Shown: positions 7,841-17,267, numbered from the stretch's first letter. The stretch: 64,000 bases of DNA from Myxococcales bacterium (GCA_020632975.1 JACKEL010000001.1:62001-126000), one strand, 5' to 3'. Notes: generated by a model not told the origin, from the sequence alone. A program made the numbers and translations.

Positions 7841-10800
7841 CTAGCTAACAACCCATTGGCGGTCCGCATTTTCGACCGTCATATCCATCTTGACCCATGT
7901 AGCCAGCAAGACATCCATCTTAGCTTTCAATCCAAAAGTCTTCAAGAGATCAGCACTTCCAGTAGGTTGAATCTGAAACTGAAAACGACCAGGCATGACA
8001 CCGCCACCAGAAAATCTCTGAATGCTTGTGAGACCTTCTAGGATAGATTGATAACAGGCATGTTCAGGTGCAACAGCATCGCGGAATTGTTTGAGAAACA
8101 CCATCCGCATCCCCAACATGGGCCAAAGGTCCTTGCTGAGTGCAGTAAGCATCGAAAGCCCCGCATCACGGGCTACTTGGCCAAACAAAAACTCCCACAA
8201 AAAGCCCAGCGCATCTGTCGCATCTTCCCAGAGTGATTCGATCGGTCCATCGCCATTGCGATGAATCGACCATAGCTCTAGGTTTCTCGTCTGTTCTGAG
8301 TGCAAAGGCTCCATCTGGGTCCACAGTGTGAAAGGCCCTGGATCTCCCGGCCACATGGGGACTTGCATCTGCCCTGCGCCTTTGGGATAACCAAAACTCT
8401 CTCGACCACTCACCAAGGTGTAAGGGATGTCCACAAACATCGAGACTGGGTAGATCAAGATCCGTTCGATCTTTTTGCTACCAGGGCGCGATGCTCCCAC
8501 CGCGATCCAAAAACCGACGTCTGTCTCAGGCGTCCAGCCCGCCTCAATCCCCCACGTCTTCGAATACACTTGTTGCATAGGGGAGATGTACACGATCACG
8601 TTATCGAAGAGGACACGATACTCGACTTGCCCTTGGGCTGGGCGATTCAGCGTCATATCCACGTATGCCTGCAACGCACCTGGACGCGAAGACTCCAAAA
8701 GGAAGGTGTAGAGCGAAACATTTTTGATCACAAAGGGAGGTGGAAGGCTCTCAGGAGGCTGAACCTCCACAAACTTCGGCAAACTCGAACCACCCACGCC
8801 GGGCGACCAGACCCGTGGCGCACCATCCGTTTCGCCAGGGATCTCTCGCGGGAAACCTGTCATCGAACGCGACACCTGCAAGCCCGAGATCACGGCCGCT
8901 TCGACGCAACCATAGTTGAGCCCGTTGAGCGTACCATCCCCCACTAGAAAGAGGTTCAAATAGCCCGTTTGATCTCCGCGCAGCCGTGTCTTGAGCAACC
9001 CAGGAGGCGACAACAAATAACGCTCGCTTGGGTCCACATTCACCCGAACGTACTGGCTTTTGAGTCGTTCCTCGCCTTGCTCGTTGCGTCTATCGTAAAG
9101 ATGTTGCCACGAAAGCCCTGAACTCGCCGTCCCATCGCCACCATCGGGCCAGATCCGACCACTCCATCCTTCAAGCATCCCCGCAGCGCTTTGGAACAGC
9201 GTCGCAAGTTTGCGTTGGGGATAGTGAGGATCGTCCAAAGGCGACTGCGCAGGGCACACAGGCACCCCACAAAAATAAGAGATGCTTTGCGGGACTTCGG
9301 GACCATGCCAGCTTTCGTGGGGCAAAAGATGCGACATATCCGCAAACGTATCAAAAGGCATACGCTCACCTGTCAAGACAGCCTCTGGAAACGGCCATCC
9401 CAAGGACTCTTGTGTGGGATACATCCACAGTTGCAAACAAGATGTCTCAACAGTCTGATCGCCCGAAAGCATACGCGCCAACGCGGGCTTTTGGTCCACA
9501 AGTCGCGTCCCCATCAACCGCCATGATGCAGGTGGAAGACCCATGATCACGGTGTCAAAGTCTTGCCCTCGTTTCAGTCGGATATCAGGGCCGACTTGCT
9601 CGTTGCACCAAGCAGACTCCAGCGTCAGCCCTTCTTGCTTCAAGCGCTTACGCAACGCCGCTCCGCCCTCGATCTGTGACCAAAAAGGCTCAGAAGGCCA
9701 ACAAGGTAGAGAGTGCACAAGGTAAAGTGGACGATACGTTTCCCCAGGTAACACGGGCGGATAGACCACATCCCCATCAAGGGCCAAGATCTCCGCCTCG
9801 TCTTCCGCAGGTGCTGCTTCTTTGGCATCTTTATCAGACTTTTTCCCGGTCTTTTTCTTGGACTTGGATTTGGTCTTGCTTGGAGCCTCTTCTTCGGGGA
9901 CTTCTCCACGCAGTCGCACTTGTTGGCCGATCACGATCTCATCGACGTATAGGCCATCTTCGGAGGGTAAAAGATCTTTGACTTTGGAAAAGAAACGAAA
10001 CTTCACACCGCGTTTTGCCAAAAGCTCGTAGAGAGGGGCAAAAACGGCGTCGCCCATCCCTGCTTGCATCTTGTAGAAGATCGAACCGCGGTAAGCAAAC
10101 CACATCCGCGTCAAGATCCGCATCATCACGGCAGCAGAAGATGACGGACGTTGGCTGTCCCCAAGAGGATACGCAAAAGAAAAGTGATACATCGCCCTGA
10201 CAGGAAGGGCATCTTTGATGCTTGGTGGGGCACCATGACGAACGAGCCACGAAGACCACTCTTGATCGTCAATCACATCCCAACCATACAACAAGACACC
10301 ATCCACCAAGACGCCAATCATCGAAGCGATGGCGAGTTCCGCCACTTCGAGCATCACACGAACAAAGTCATGACGCACAAGGTACGTCTGCGCCCACTGA
10401 CGGATATCATCGCGGATCGAAGCAAGTCGCCGTGTCGTCGGCTCCCACTGATCACGAGACAGCTCGATATCTGTGGGCCAACGTTTCATCTCTGTGCGCA
10501 AAGAACCCAACTCTTCGCCCAAACGCACAAAGCCCAACCAACCCCCACGACCGATCTCTTCTGGCCACCAAGAAGGCATCTTGCCATGTCCAGCAGAAGT
10601 CGATGGCCCCCCGTCTGCAGGTGTCCCTACAAATCCTTCACCTTGCGGATAATGCGCATCTGCCGCGACTTCGGGACCAAAAGCAGGCTTGCGGATTACC
10701 TGCAAAGGGATCTTCCCTAAGAAGATCTCTTCCATCCAAGCCAAACCCGTTTCAAACACATCTCGAATCGTAGGAGGTGTCCAACCTGGATCGCCAGGTT

Positions 10801-11200
10801 CCCCGTCCCTTGGGGGAAAGAGCAAGTAAAGATAGGTCCAGTGGCGCTCATCTCCCGTTCCAACCACCTCTGCATTCAACACGTCAGGCGATGGGTGGAA
10901 AGCATCTTGCCACGTCGCAAGAGGCATATCGATCGGGCGCTTCAAGGCCCCATACACCTCACGGATCATCCGAAAAGCATTCTCGTAAAAGCCGCCCCAG
11001 ACGTGCAAACCGTGTTCTTCGATACGCTGCCCCAACGTGCGATCTCGACCGCTCGCGCCCTTTCCACCCAGACGCCAACCAAGCTGATACAGCGTGATAT
11101 CATAACGTTCTGACCAACCTGGCTCGCTGCTTAAAGCCCATGCTGCCGCCATCGAACCAACACCACCACCCAAGATCGCGATCTTCCTGCGCTGCTCCAT
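7841..11200 (-). CDS. FAD-dependent oxidoreductase fused to acetoacetate decarboxylase-like domain
   Basis: A 1119-residue protein. Residues 1 to about 800 form a flavin amine oxidase/phytoene desaturase-like dehydrogenase: Rossmann motif ILGGGVGSMAAAWAL (9-23), the GG-doublet WRLGGKGASGRD, and a C-terminal FAD contact FLVGDGTLNGLNYGCVEAA. The rest resembles the acetoacetate decarboxylase fold (VDIPYTLVSGRESFGYPKGAG). A lysine-rich insert of about 35 residues (encoded near 9800-9900) interrupts the oxidoreductase and is absent from the paralogue next door. The ATG at 11200 has GGAG upstream. The paralogous gene lies 74 bp upstream on the same strand, pointing to tandem duplication, then fusion or domain loss. 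The substrate is unknown; hydrophobic polyisoprenoid or aromatic lipid substrates are possible. Confidence 0.8.
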   Translation of the reverse strand: MEQRRKIAILGGGVGSMAAAWALSSEPGWSERYDITLYQLGWRLGGKGASGRDRTLGQRIEEHGLHVWGGFYENAFRMIREVYGALKRPIDMPLATWQDAFHPSPDVLNAEVVGTGDERHWTYLYLLFPPRDGEPGDPGWTPPTIRDVFETGLAWMEEIFLGKIPLQVIRKPAFGPEVAADAHYPQGEGFVGTPADGGPSTSAGHGKMPSWWPEEIGRGGWLGFVRLGEELGSLRTEMKRWPTDIELSRDQWEPTTRRLASIRDDIRQWAQTYLVRHDFVRVMLEVAELAIASMIGVLVDGVLLYGWDVIDDQEWSSWLVRHGAPPSIKDALPVRAMYHFSFAYPLGDSQRPSSSAAVMMRILTRMWFAYRGSIFYKMQAGMGDAVFAPLYELLAKRGVKFRFFSKVKDLLPSEDGLYVDEIVIGQQVRLRGEVPEEEAPSKTKSKSKKKTGKKSDKDAKEAAPAEDEAEILALDGDVVYPPVLPGETYRPLYLVHSLPCWPSEPFWSQIEGGAALRKRLKQEGLTLESAWCNEQVGPDIRLKRGQDFDTVIMGLPPASWRLMGTRLVDQKPALARMLSGDQTVETSCLQLWMYPTQESLGWPFPEAVLTGERMPFDTFADMSHLLPHESWHGPEVPQSISYFCGVPVCPAQSPLDDPHYPQRKLATLFQSAAGMLEGWSGRIWPDGGDGTASSGLSWQHLYDRRNEQGEERLKSQYVRVNVDPSERYLLSPPGLLKTRLRGDQTGYLNLFLVGDGTLNGLNYGCVEAAVISGLQVSRSMTGFPREIPGETDGAPRVWSPGVGGSSLPKFVEVQPPESLPPPFVIKNVSLYTFLLESSRPGALQAYVDMTLNRPAQGQVEYRVLFDNVIVYISPMQQVYSKTWGIEAGWTPETDVGFWIAVGASRPGSKKIERILIYPVSMFVDIPYTLVSGRESFGYPKGAGQMQVPMWPGDPGPFTLWTQMEPLHSEQTRNLELWSIHRNGDGPIESLWEDATDALGFLWEFLFGQVARDAGLSMLTALSKDLWPMLGMRMVFLKQFRDAVAPEHACYQSILEGLTSIQRFSGGGVMPGRFQFQIQPTGSADLLKTFGLKAKMDVLLATWVKMDMTVENADRQWVVS

Positions 11201-11234
11201 ACTCTTCTCCGTCCCATCATCGCTTGATTCTTAT

Positions 11235-11252
11235 GCTCTCTATGAAGAGAGC
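11235..11252. other. Hairpin between the two FAD-oxidoreductase genes
   Basis: GCTCTCT (11235-11241) and AGAGAGC (11246-11252) make a 7-bp stem with a 4-nt loop in the 74-bp gap between the paralogous genes. There is no T-run after it in the direction of transcription, so it is more likely an mRNA-processing or stability hairpin than a terminator. Confidence 0.35.
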
Positions 11253-11274
11253 GGGTCTTTTTGGAAAGAAGTGC

Positions 11275-13419
11275 TTACTTGGCCAAGATCTCATCCATGA
11301 TGATCTCTTCGGGCCAACCACAAAGCGACTGACTCGCCAAAAGCCCTGAGATCACAGCACACTCTACACAGCCCGAGTTAAAGGGCGTCCACGTCCAGTC
11401 CCCCGCAAGATACAAGTTGCTAAAGCCCGAACGACCAGGGTGTAAGCGAAACTTGTTGGTGCCAGGGATCGTCAAAACATAGCGTTCACTGGGGTCTACG
11501 TTCGCGCGGAAAAACTGCGCATCCAAACGCGCTTCGCCCTCTTCGCCTTTGGGGGCCACCAAGTGTTCCCAACGCAGATGCGGCGTACCCGTTGTTGCGA
11601 CAGCATCAGGCCAAAAGTGTTGGATATCTTTTTCCAGATATTGTCGCGTCAATGCTTTGACCAAAGCTTTCTTTTTGGCCGGATAATCGGGGTCATCCAA
11701 AGGAGGCTGTGGAGGACAGGTCAATGGTCCACAAAGATAAGTCAGTTGTTGGGGGATCTCTTGTCCTGACCAGTCCTCGTAAGCCAACAGCTCGCTCATG
11801 TCAGCAAAAGTATCCATGGGCTCAACATAAGCTCCCACGATCGGCGAGGTCTCTGTCCAACCAAGATTGCGCAGTGTCGGGCGAAGCCAGAGCTGGACCC
11901 CAATGGTCTCTACCGTCTGCAACGCATCAACCATGCGACGAAAAGGCTCGCTTTTGGCACTCAAAGACGTCGCAATCGTGCGCAAAGGCTCGACGGAGGT
12001 CCCCAAGATCACAAGGTCAAAGTCATCCCCTTTTTTCAGGGTGTGGGTCGCAACAGGCGGTGTCTTGTTCCAAGCCGACTCAAAGTTCACGCCCTCTTTT
12101 TTCAAGCGCGCCCCATCTTTCAACTGTTCCCACTTCGGTTGGTTGGGCCAAGCATCGAGGTTACGAACCCTGAGAAAAGGCTCATACTCTTTCACGCCTT
12201 TTTTCAACGCTGCTTGTTCTTCGATCACGATCTCCGAAACATAAGGGTCCAAAGCCCCCGCTGCACGGATCTCTTTGACCTTGTGGAAGAACTTAAACTT
12301 CACCCCGCGTTGTTTAAGGACCTGATACAGCGGCGTGAAGATCGTGTCTCCCATCCCACCAAGCATCTTCCACATCACCGAACCTTTGTAACCAAGCGCC
12401 AACAACAACAACCCATACAAGCCCGACCCTGCGGCAAAACGAGGGTTGCTGGTATCTCCAAGAGGATAACCAAAGGTCAAGTCATAAGCAGCACGCAGTG
12501 GCGCAGAGTCCGTGCTGTACTCTGTGAGACCGTTTTTAACGAGCCAGTCGATAAAGTCCATATCGTCGATGACCTCGAATCCATGGAGAAAAACATTATC
12601 GACCACCATCCCCAAAAGCGCGCTCGTGCTGATATCCAACAAGATCCACAAACGACGAAGCTCTGTATCCTTCGACAGTCGGGGCTCTACGATCTGGAAA
12701 GCCAACGCTTTGATCGTGCGCAAAAGCCACTCCAAGATCTTATACATGTAATTTTCATGGGTCCTTGGGTTGGTGCCCATGATATCAACCAACCACAACG
12801 CCAAACGCAAAAGCCCCAAGATCGCACTCGAAGCGATGTCTTCGAGGATATGCGCCACCCCTTCAAATCCCTTCAACAACTCCTGCAACCATGCAGGCAT
12901 CACCAAGGCCCCAGGCTGCGGACTTTGCGAAAAGATCTGATGCTGCATAAACCCCGCAAGAGTCAGCTCTAACGCACGACGAAAAAGCTCAAACAGATTC
13001 TGCATCCCCGGATCTCCCGGGACTTGGCTATTCTCAGGAAAAGGCAGAGGCCAGTTGACCCACTCCCCCTCCACATTTTCTTCTAACACCACGTAGTTGT
13101 GACGTGCAAAAGCTTGATCCCACGTCGCCAAAGCCTCGTCAGGCGAGCGATTGAGCTCTCCATACACATCACGAATCATTTGGAAAGCATTGTTGTAAAA
13201 CCCCAACCAGATGTGGAAACCGTGCTCTTCGATCCGCGCACCGTTCTCCATATCGCGACCAGCAGCCCCTTTCCCGCCGATCCGCCACCCCATCTGATAC
13301 ACCGTGACATCGAACTCATCTTGCCAGCCTGGCTTGCTCGTTAAAGCCCACGTCGCAGCCATCGCCCCACAACCACTCCCTAGAACAGCTACTTTCTTAC
13401 GCTTTTTCGTATCCGCCAT
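11275..13419 (-). CDS. FAD-dependent oxidoreductase (amine oxidase/phytoene desaturase-like)
   Basis: A 714-residue paralogue of the oxidoreductase half of the gene next door. The FAD-binding Rossmann motif VAVLGSGCGAMAATWAL (10-26), WRIGGKGAAGRD, IEEHGFHIWLGFY and the C-terminal YLAGDWTWTPFNSGCVECAVISG are shared with it nearly position for position. Closely similar proteins are often annotated only as NAD(P)-binding; the sequence shows an FAD-type GG-doublet and the C-terminal GDWT contact of the squalene-associated desaturase group. The start is the ATG at 13419 with GGAGG 6 nt upstream; the frame is open for 54 more codons, which run into the repeat island and are not taken as coding. No signal peptide. 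Probably the first gene of an operon with the fusion gene. Confidence 0.85.
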   Translation of the reverse strand: MADTKKRKKVAVLGSGCGAMAATWALTSKPGWQDEFDVTVYQMGWRIGGKGAAGRDMENGARIEEHGFHIWLGFYNNAFQMIRDVYGELNRSPDEALATWDQAFARHNYVVLEENVEGEWVNWPLPFPENSQVPGDPGMQNLFELFRRALELTLAGFMQHQIFSQSPQPGALVMPAWLQELLKGFEGVAHILEDIASSAILGLLRLALWLVDIMGTNPRTHENYMYKILEWLLRTIKALAFQIVEPRLSKDTELRRLWILLDISTSALLGMVVDNVFLHGFEVIDDMDFIDWLVKNGLTEYSTDSAPLRAAYDLTFGYPLGDTSNPRFAAGSGLYGLLLLALGYKGSVMWKMLGGMGDTIFTPLYQVLKQRGVKFKFFHKVKEIRAAGALDPYVSEIVIEEQAALKKGVKEYEPFLRVRNLDAWPNQPKWEQLKDGARLKKEGVNFESAWNKTPPVATHTLKKGDDFDLVILGTSVEPLRTIATSLSAKSEPFRRMVDALQTVETIGVQLWLRPTLRNLGWTETSPIVGAYVEPMDTFADMSELLAYEDWSGQEIPQQLTYLCGPLTCPPQPPLDDPDYPAKKKALVKALTRQYLEKDIQHFWPDAVATTGTPHLRWEHLVAPKGEEGEARLDAQFFRANVDPSERYVLTIPGTNKFRLHPGRSGFSNLYLAGDWTWTPFNSGCVECAVISGLLASQSLCGWPEEIIMDEILAK

Positions 13420-13525
13420 CACGTACCTCCACGACAGAAACAAGCTCAACTTTGCTTCGGGGTTTTTCTCGGATACCCATCTTGCGCAAAACGACAACGC
13501 ATCGCAAGACGCCCAAAGATTTCGT

Positions 13526-13914
13526 GCGACCGCGGAGGGTCGCCCCGGATACAGCGATATCCCAGATAAATCGATATTCAATCATTCCACGGGCGGGCAC
13601 GGAGGCCCGCCCCAGATATAGGGATATCCACTTTCATTCCACGGGCGGGCCTCCGTGCCATCTGTACCAACTAATTATCAACTATATGAAAAGATAGGTT
13701 ATTTTCGAACGTAAAACTTCGCCAGACGATCCCTTGTTCGGGAAACTTTACAAACCTCTGTGATTTTTCCAAAGAAATCTATTTGATTTTCTCTTTTATT
13801 ATCAATGATAGGAATTAGTTGGTACAGGTGGCCTCCGTGCCCGCCCCGGATATAGGGATATCCAATCATTCCACGGGCGCCCCTCTGTGGGCGCCCCGGA
13901 TATAGGGATATCCA
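13526..13914. repeat. Cluster of REP-like palindromic repeats
   Basis: Four related units in an intergenic island. Unit 1 is 13526-13563 (GCGACC/GGTCGC arms). Unit 2 is 13583-13630 (arms GGGCGGGC and GCCCGCCC). Unit 3 is split by a small element (13635-13656 and 13831-13864). Unit 4 is 13867-13914 (arms GGGCGCCC and GGGCGCCC). Units 2-4 begin CATTCCACGGGCG and end GATATAGGGATATCCA; that end is itself palindromic (GGATAT/ATATCC). The tip of the hairpin differs between copies while stem and tail are kept, as in REP/BIME elements. No gene is seen here; the frame running through it from the oxidoreductase gene is not coding. Confidence 0.8.
13657..13832. mobile_element. MITE-like element, copy 1 (terminal inverted repeats, no coding capacity)
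   Basis: An AT-rich 176-bp block bounded by inverted termini: GTACCAACTAATT at 13664-13676 and its exact complement at 13813-13825, extended outwards by GCCATCTGTACC versus GGTACAGGTGGC (11 of 12 complementary). It interrupts palindromic unit 3, whose two arms flank it. A second copy lies at 29343-29542 with close similarity inside (for example TATGAAAAGATAGGTTATTT and TTGATTTTCTCTTTTATTAT in both). Copy 1 is about 24 bp shorter, mainly from small deletions. No transposase is encoded, so it would need one in trans. What remains uncertain is whether it moves or is only a large member of the palindrome family. Confidence 0.75.
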
Positions 13915-14036
13915 TTCCTTCTTGCCTTCGCCATGGCTGCTCAAAACAGCCGCTGGCCTTTTTCAAAGATCCAACTTATGTTGTGAAAGCGTGGATATTT
14001 TTTCTTCCCGCCATCGAAGCTTTGCGGAGTCATCCC

Positions 14037-14705
14037 ATGGAAGACTTTCTCACTCCCCAACGCCTAAGTTACCTAGACTTTCATAAGAATTGGTTCGACA
14101 ACCTTGCGCCTTATCCCCATAGCAGCGCGTTGTTGCAGTCTCTTCGCGAGAGCCAACGTGCTTGGGTACTTCAACAGCAAAGCCTTGGGCAACGCTACAC
14201 AGGCGAACAATTCACAGCGATGCAAAAACTTGCGGGGACACTGTTGCACGGCATCGCTTGCGAATGTACAGAACAACTGATCCAACATGCCCATGAGACC
14301 GCAGGGACAGCGCTCTTTACATTGCCTGGGTTTCTTCATACCAAGCGCCTATGGATCGCAGAACAAGCCACCAATGAAGCCCTTGCCACCGCCAAAAAAG
14401 AAGCCTTCTCTTTGCAACAACGGCTGTGGAGACAAAACACGCCTCCTCTGTTGCGAGAGATCGTGGAGTCGATGTATGCAGCGCTCCATCTCGACGGATT
14501 TTCCGCGGCTTACGGCACTCGCTTTTGTTTTTCTCGCGCGACTCGCTTCCAACTTCCCGAGGATCAAAAACTGACCAAACACCTACAAGACTGGTTAAAA
14601 CAAGCCATTCAGCAACTCGATGCTTCGTGGGGTGCGTATCGAGAAGCCACCCAGCGCGTTCTAGAACAACAAAGCACACACCTCGAAGACGCTTTGTTTT
14701 CCTGA
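14037..14705 (+). CDS. Protein of unknown function, helical
   Basis: A 222-residue protein I do not recognise. It is predicted mostly alpha-helical, rich in Gln, Leu and Ala, with no signal peptide, membrane segment or metal motif. It opens MEDFLTPQRLSYLDFHKN and ends in a region of amphipathic helix. The ATG at 14037 has GGAG 7 nt upstream; the frame is open 50 codons further, but that part lies in the repeat island. A strong terminator follows, so the gene appears to be a single transcription unit. Codon use is like its neighbours. Confidence 0.7.
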   Translation: MEDFLTPQRLSYLDFHKNWFDNLAPYPHSSALLQSLRESQRAWVLQQQSLGQRYTGEQFTAMQKLAGTLLHGIACECTEQLIQHAHETAGTALFTLPGFLHTKRLWIAEQATNEALATAKKEAFSLQQRLWRQNTPPLLREIVESMYAALHLDGFSAAYGTRFCFSRATRFQLPEDQKLTKHLQDWLKQAIQQLDASWGAYREATQRVLEQQSTHLEDALFS

Positions 14706-14715
14706 CACGAAAAGT

Positions 14716-14746
14716 CCTCTATTGAGCCCCATAGAGGCTTGTTTTT
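14716..14746 (+). terminator. Rho-independent terminator
   Basis: CCTCTAT (14716-14722) pairs with ATAGAGG (14731-14737) around an 8-nt loop and is followed by CTTGTTTTTA. It lies 10 bp after the stop codon of the unknown gene and separates it from hutG. Confidence 0.8.
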
Positions 14747-14885
14747 ATCGATCTTTCCCAACATAGACACGTCGCCTTGTACTTCTTCGCGAGATGCTTT
14801 CTTTCACCGTTCGCCAAAAACGCGCTACTATCCTACCTTCTCCCAAAGCCCTTTCACGCGCCTTGCATTTGCAAAGAGGAAAGCG

Positions 14886-15707
14886 ATGTCCATACAAGCC
14901 CAGCCTTTCGACGTGATCCAGCCCAAAGTGGCGGCACTTCCGATCCTAGTGAGTGTGCCGCACTGTGGCAGCCTTTTTCCAGAAGAACTCCGCTCTCTTT
15001 TTCTCCCAGAACATCTGCAACACCCTGATGATACGGACTGGTTTGTCGATCAGCTTTACGACTTTGCTCCAGCGATGGGCATCACGATGCTCGTGGCGCG
15101 ATACAGCCGCTATGTCATCGACCTCAACCGCGACCCACATGGAAAGCCCCTATATAACGATGGCCGCGTGATCACAGAGCTTGCCCCAACGCGCACTTTT
15201 GCAGACCAGCCCTTGTACCAAGGCACCCCACCAAGCGAAGCCGAGGTAGAGCAGCGTAAAGAACGTTACTTTGCTCCTTATCATCAGCAGATCCAGTCGA
15301 TCCTTGCGCAACTTCAGCAACAACACCCTCATGTACTTTTGTGGGACGCTCACTCCATCCGTAAACATGTCCCCACGATCCGCACACAGCCTTTCCCTGA
15401 TCTGATCCTTGGCAACCAAGATGGAAACACCGCATCATCCGTATTGATCGAGACAACGATCAAACACCTGAGCCAAGACAGCACCTATCAGTTTTCGCAC
15501 AATGATCCTTTTAAGGGCGGTTATATCACTCGACACTTTGGACGCCCAACACAGGGCGTTCATGCCTTGCAGTTGGAGATGGCAAAGACTCTTTATATGG
15601 ACGAAGGCACCACGACTTACCAACCCCAACATGCCAACAAGATCCGAGATATCCTCAAACGCACCTTGGAAGCCCTTGCGCGGGATCTCGAACATCTCGA
15701 TGCCTAA
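14886..15707 (+). CDS. hutG: N-formylglutamate amidohydrolase (deformylase)
   Basis: A 273-residue member of the N-formylglutamate amidohydrolase family, which releases formate and glutamate from N-formylglutamate in the last step of the five-step histidine degradation pathway. Family motifs seen are VSVPHCGSLFPE near the N-terminus, DTDWFVDQLYD, YVIDLNRDPHG, LLWDAHSIR and GGYITRHFGRP. The ATG at 14886 has GAGGAAAG upstream; the frame is open 49 codons further but this is unsupported. hutF follows 50 bp later, so the two consecutive enzymes are almost certainly co-expressed. hutH, hutU and hutI are not in the window. Confidence 0.92.
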   Translation: MSIQAQPFDVIQPKVAALPILVSVPHCGSLFPEELRSLFLPEHLQHPDDTDWFVDQLYDFAPAMGITMLVARYSRYVIDLNRDPHGKPLYNDGRVITELAPTRTFADQPLYQGTPPSEAEVEQRKERYFAPYHQQIQSILAQLQQQHPHVLLWDAHSIRKHVPTIRTQPFPDLILGNQDGNTASSVLIETTIKHLSQDSTYQFSHNDPFKGGYITRHFGRPTQGVHALQLEMAKTLYMDEGTTTYQPQHANKIRDILKRTLEALARDLEHLDA

Positions 15708-15757
15708 GAGATCCCCAAGCCTCCATCTCGTGATGACACGTAAGAAAAAGAGAGATC

Positions 15758-17158
15758 ATGTTAAAGAATATATCTTTTCACAAGCTGCTGCGTTTTGATG
15801 GATTATGGGATACCCAGCGTTGGTTTGAGCCTGCTTTTGTGGCGCTGGATGCCCAAGGGCGCGTCCTTTCCGTGACAGAGACAGCCCCAGATCATACCCC
15901 AGCGGAAAACATCAAAGGCTATGTTCTGCCTGGACACCACAATGCCCACTCCCACGCGTTCCAATACGCGATGGCTGGCCTTGCAGAACGTCTTCCACCG
16001 CACAGCGCAAGCGACGACTTTTGGAGTTGGCGAGAGACGATGTACAACCTCGCAGGAGCTGTATCTCCCGAGCAGATGGAAGATATCGCAGCGATGTTGT
16101 ATGCAGAGATGATACGACACGGATACACGGCTGTTGCGGAGTTTCACTACCTCCACCACGACAAAGACGGCCAACCCTACGCAGAAAAAGCAACCATGGG
16201 ACAAGCTCTCTTGCGCGCCGCTCAAAAGACGGGCATCAAACTGACCTTGATCCCGATCTTCTACCAACGTGGGGGCTTTGATCGCCCAGCCAGCCCGTTA
16301 CAACAGCGCTTTCTCTCGCAAGACCCTGACGACTATCTCGATCTCCTCGAACAAAGCCACGCGCTCATCGCGACTTCGCCACACGCCAAACTGGGCGTGG
16401 GCATCCACTCACTCCGCGCGGCCAGCCCAGAACATCTCCAAGCGATCTTGCGACAGGCCCCACCGCATCTTCCGCGCCATATCCATGTCGCAGAACAACA
16501 AAAAGAAATCCAAGAAGTCCTCCAACATCTTGGGCAAAGACCTGTGGCTTGGATGCTTCAACATCTCCCGATAGACGAGCGTTTCCATCTCGTCCATGCA
16601 ACCCACATGGATCACGAAGAGGCTCAGATGCTCGCAAAGACAGGTGCTCACGTTGTGCTTTGTCCATCGACAGAAGGTAACCTAGGCGACGGTTTCTTTG
16701 CCCTGCGAGAGTTCATGCAAGCGGGAGGGCGCTGGAGTATCGGGACAGATAGCCACATTGGGCTCCAACCCTGCGAAGAGTTGCGTTGGCTTGATTATGG
16801 GCAACGTCTTCGCCACGAAAAACGCAATATGTACTGCTTCCAAAGTGGCGATGAGAGCGGCGAGATCGCACTGCGACAGGCGATCCTCCACGGACGCGCC
16901 GCAACAGGACACCACGAGACACCACTTAGTGTCGGTCAGCCCTTCGATGCCGTGATCTACAACGCAAGGATGCCCCTCTTTGCGATGGCCCCGCCCACAC
17001 AACGTCTCTCTGCGATCGTCTATACTGCCGATGTATCGTCGATCTTGGGTACCATGATCAACGGTCGTTGGTGCGCCAAAGACCAACAACACCTCCATCA
17101 AGATGCTTTGTACGAGGCTTTTTCTCGAACGCTCCAAGCCCTGCGAGATACACCATAA
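15758..17158 (+). CDS. hutF: Formimidoylglutamate deiminase
   Basis: A 466-residue amidohydrolase-superfamily enzyme that hydrolyses N-formimino-L-glutamate to N-formylglutamate and ammonia, feeding HutG. The metal motif is NAHSHAFQ (H64 and H66). Further ligand regions are GIHSLRA, HIHVAEQ, LVHATHMD and SIGTDSHI, all usual for HutF. Length matches the family (about 450-460). The ATG at 15758 has AGAGAGATC upstream. Its presence means histidine is degraded by the deiminase/deformylase branch (as in Pseudomonas) and not by direct HutG-type formiminoglutamase hydrolysis. No HutC repressor gene is near. Confidence 0.93.
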   Translation: MLKNISFHKLLRFDGLWDTQRWFEPAFVALDAQGRVLSVTETAPDHTPAENIKGYVLPGHHNAHSHAFQYAMAGLAERLPPHSASDDFWSWRETMYNLAGAVSPEQMEDIAAMLYAEMIRHGYTAVAEFHYLHHDKDGQPYAEKATMGQALLRAAQKTGIKLTLIPIFYQRGGFDRPASPLQQRFLSQDPDDYLDLLEQSHALIATSPHAKLGVGIHSLRAASPEHLQAILRQAPPHLPRHIHVAEQQKEIQEVLQHLGQRPVAWMLQHLPIDERFHLVHATHMDHEEAQMLAKTGAHVVLCPSTEGNLGDGFFALREFMQAGGRWSIGTDSHIGLQPCEELRWLDYGQRLRHEKRNMYCFQSGDESGEIALRQAILHGRAATGHHETPLSVGQPFDAVIYNARMPLFAMAPPTQRLSAIVYTADVSSILGTMINGRWCAKDQQHLHQDALYEAFSRTLQALRDTP

Positions 17159-17267
17159 AAGCTCATCTCAACCCCTCGTATTCTCGGTCATGACATCATC
17201 CTTGATGGACGGATCTTATCCTTGTTACGTGGAAGAAAAGTCTTCCGAAAGAGAAAGGAGAGTGTCT

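Noticed and set aside
13420..13581. N-terminal extension of the FAD oxidoreductase by 54 codons
   Set aside because: The extension runs into the palindromic repeats and has no ribosome binding site, while ATG 13419 has GGAGG and matches the family start.
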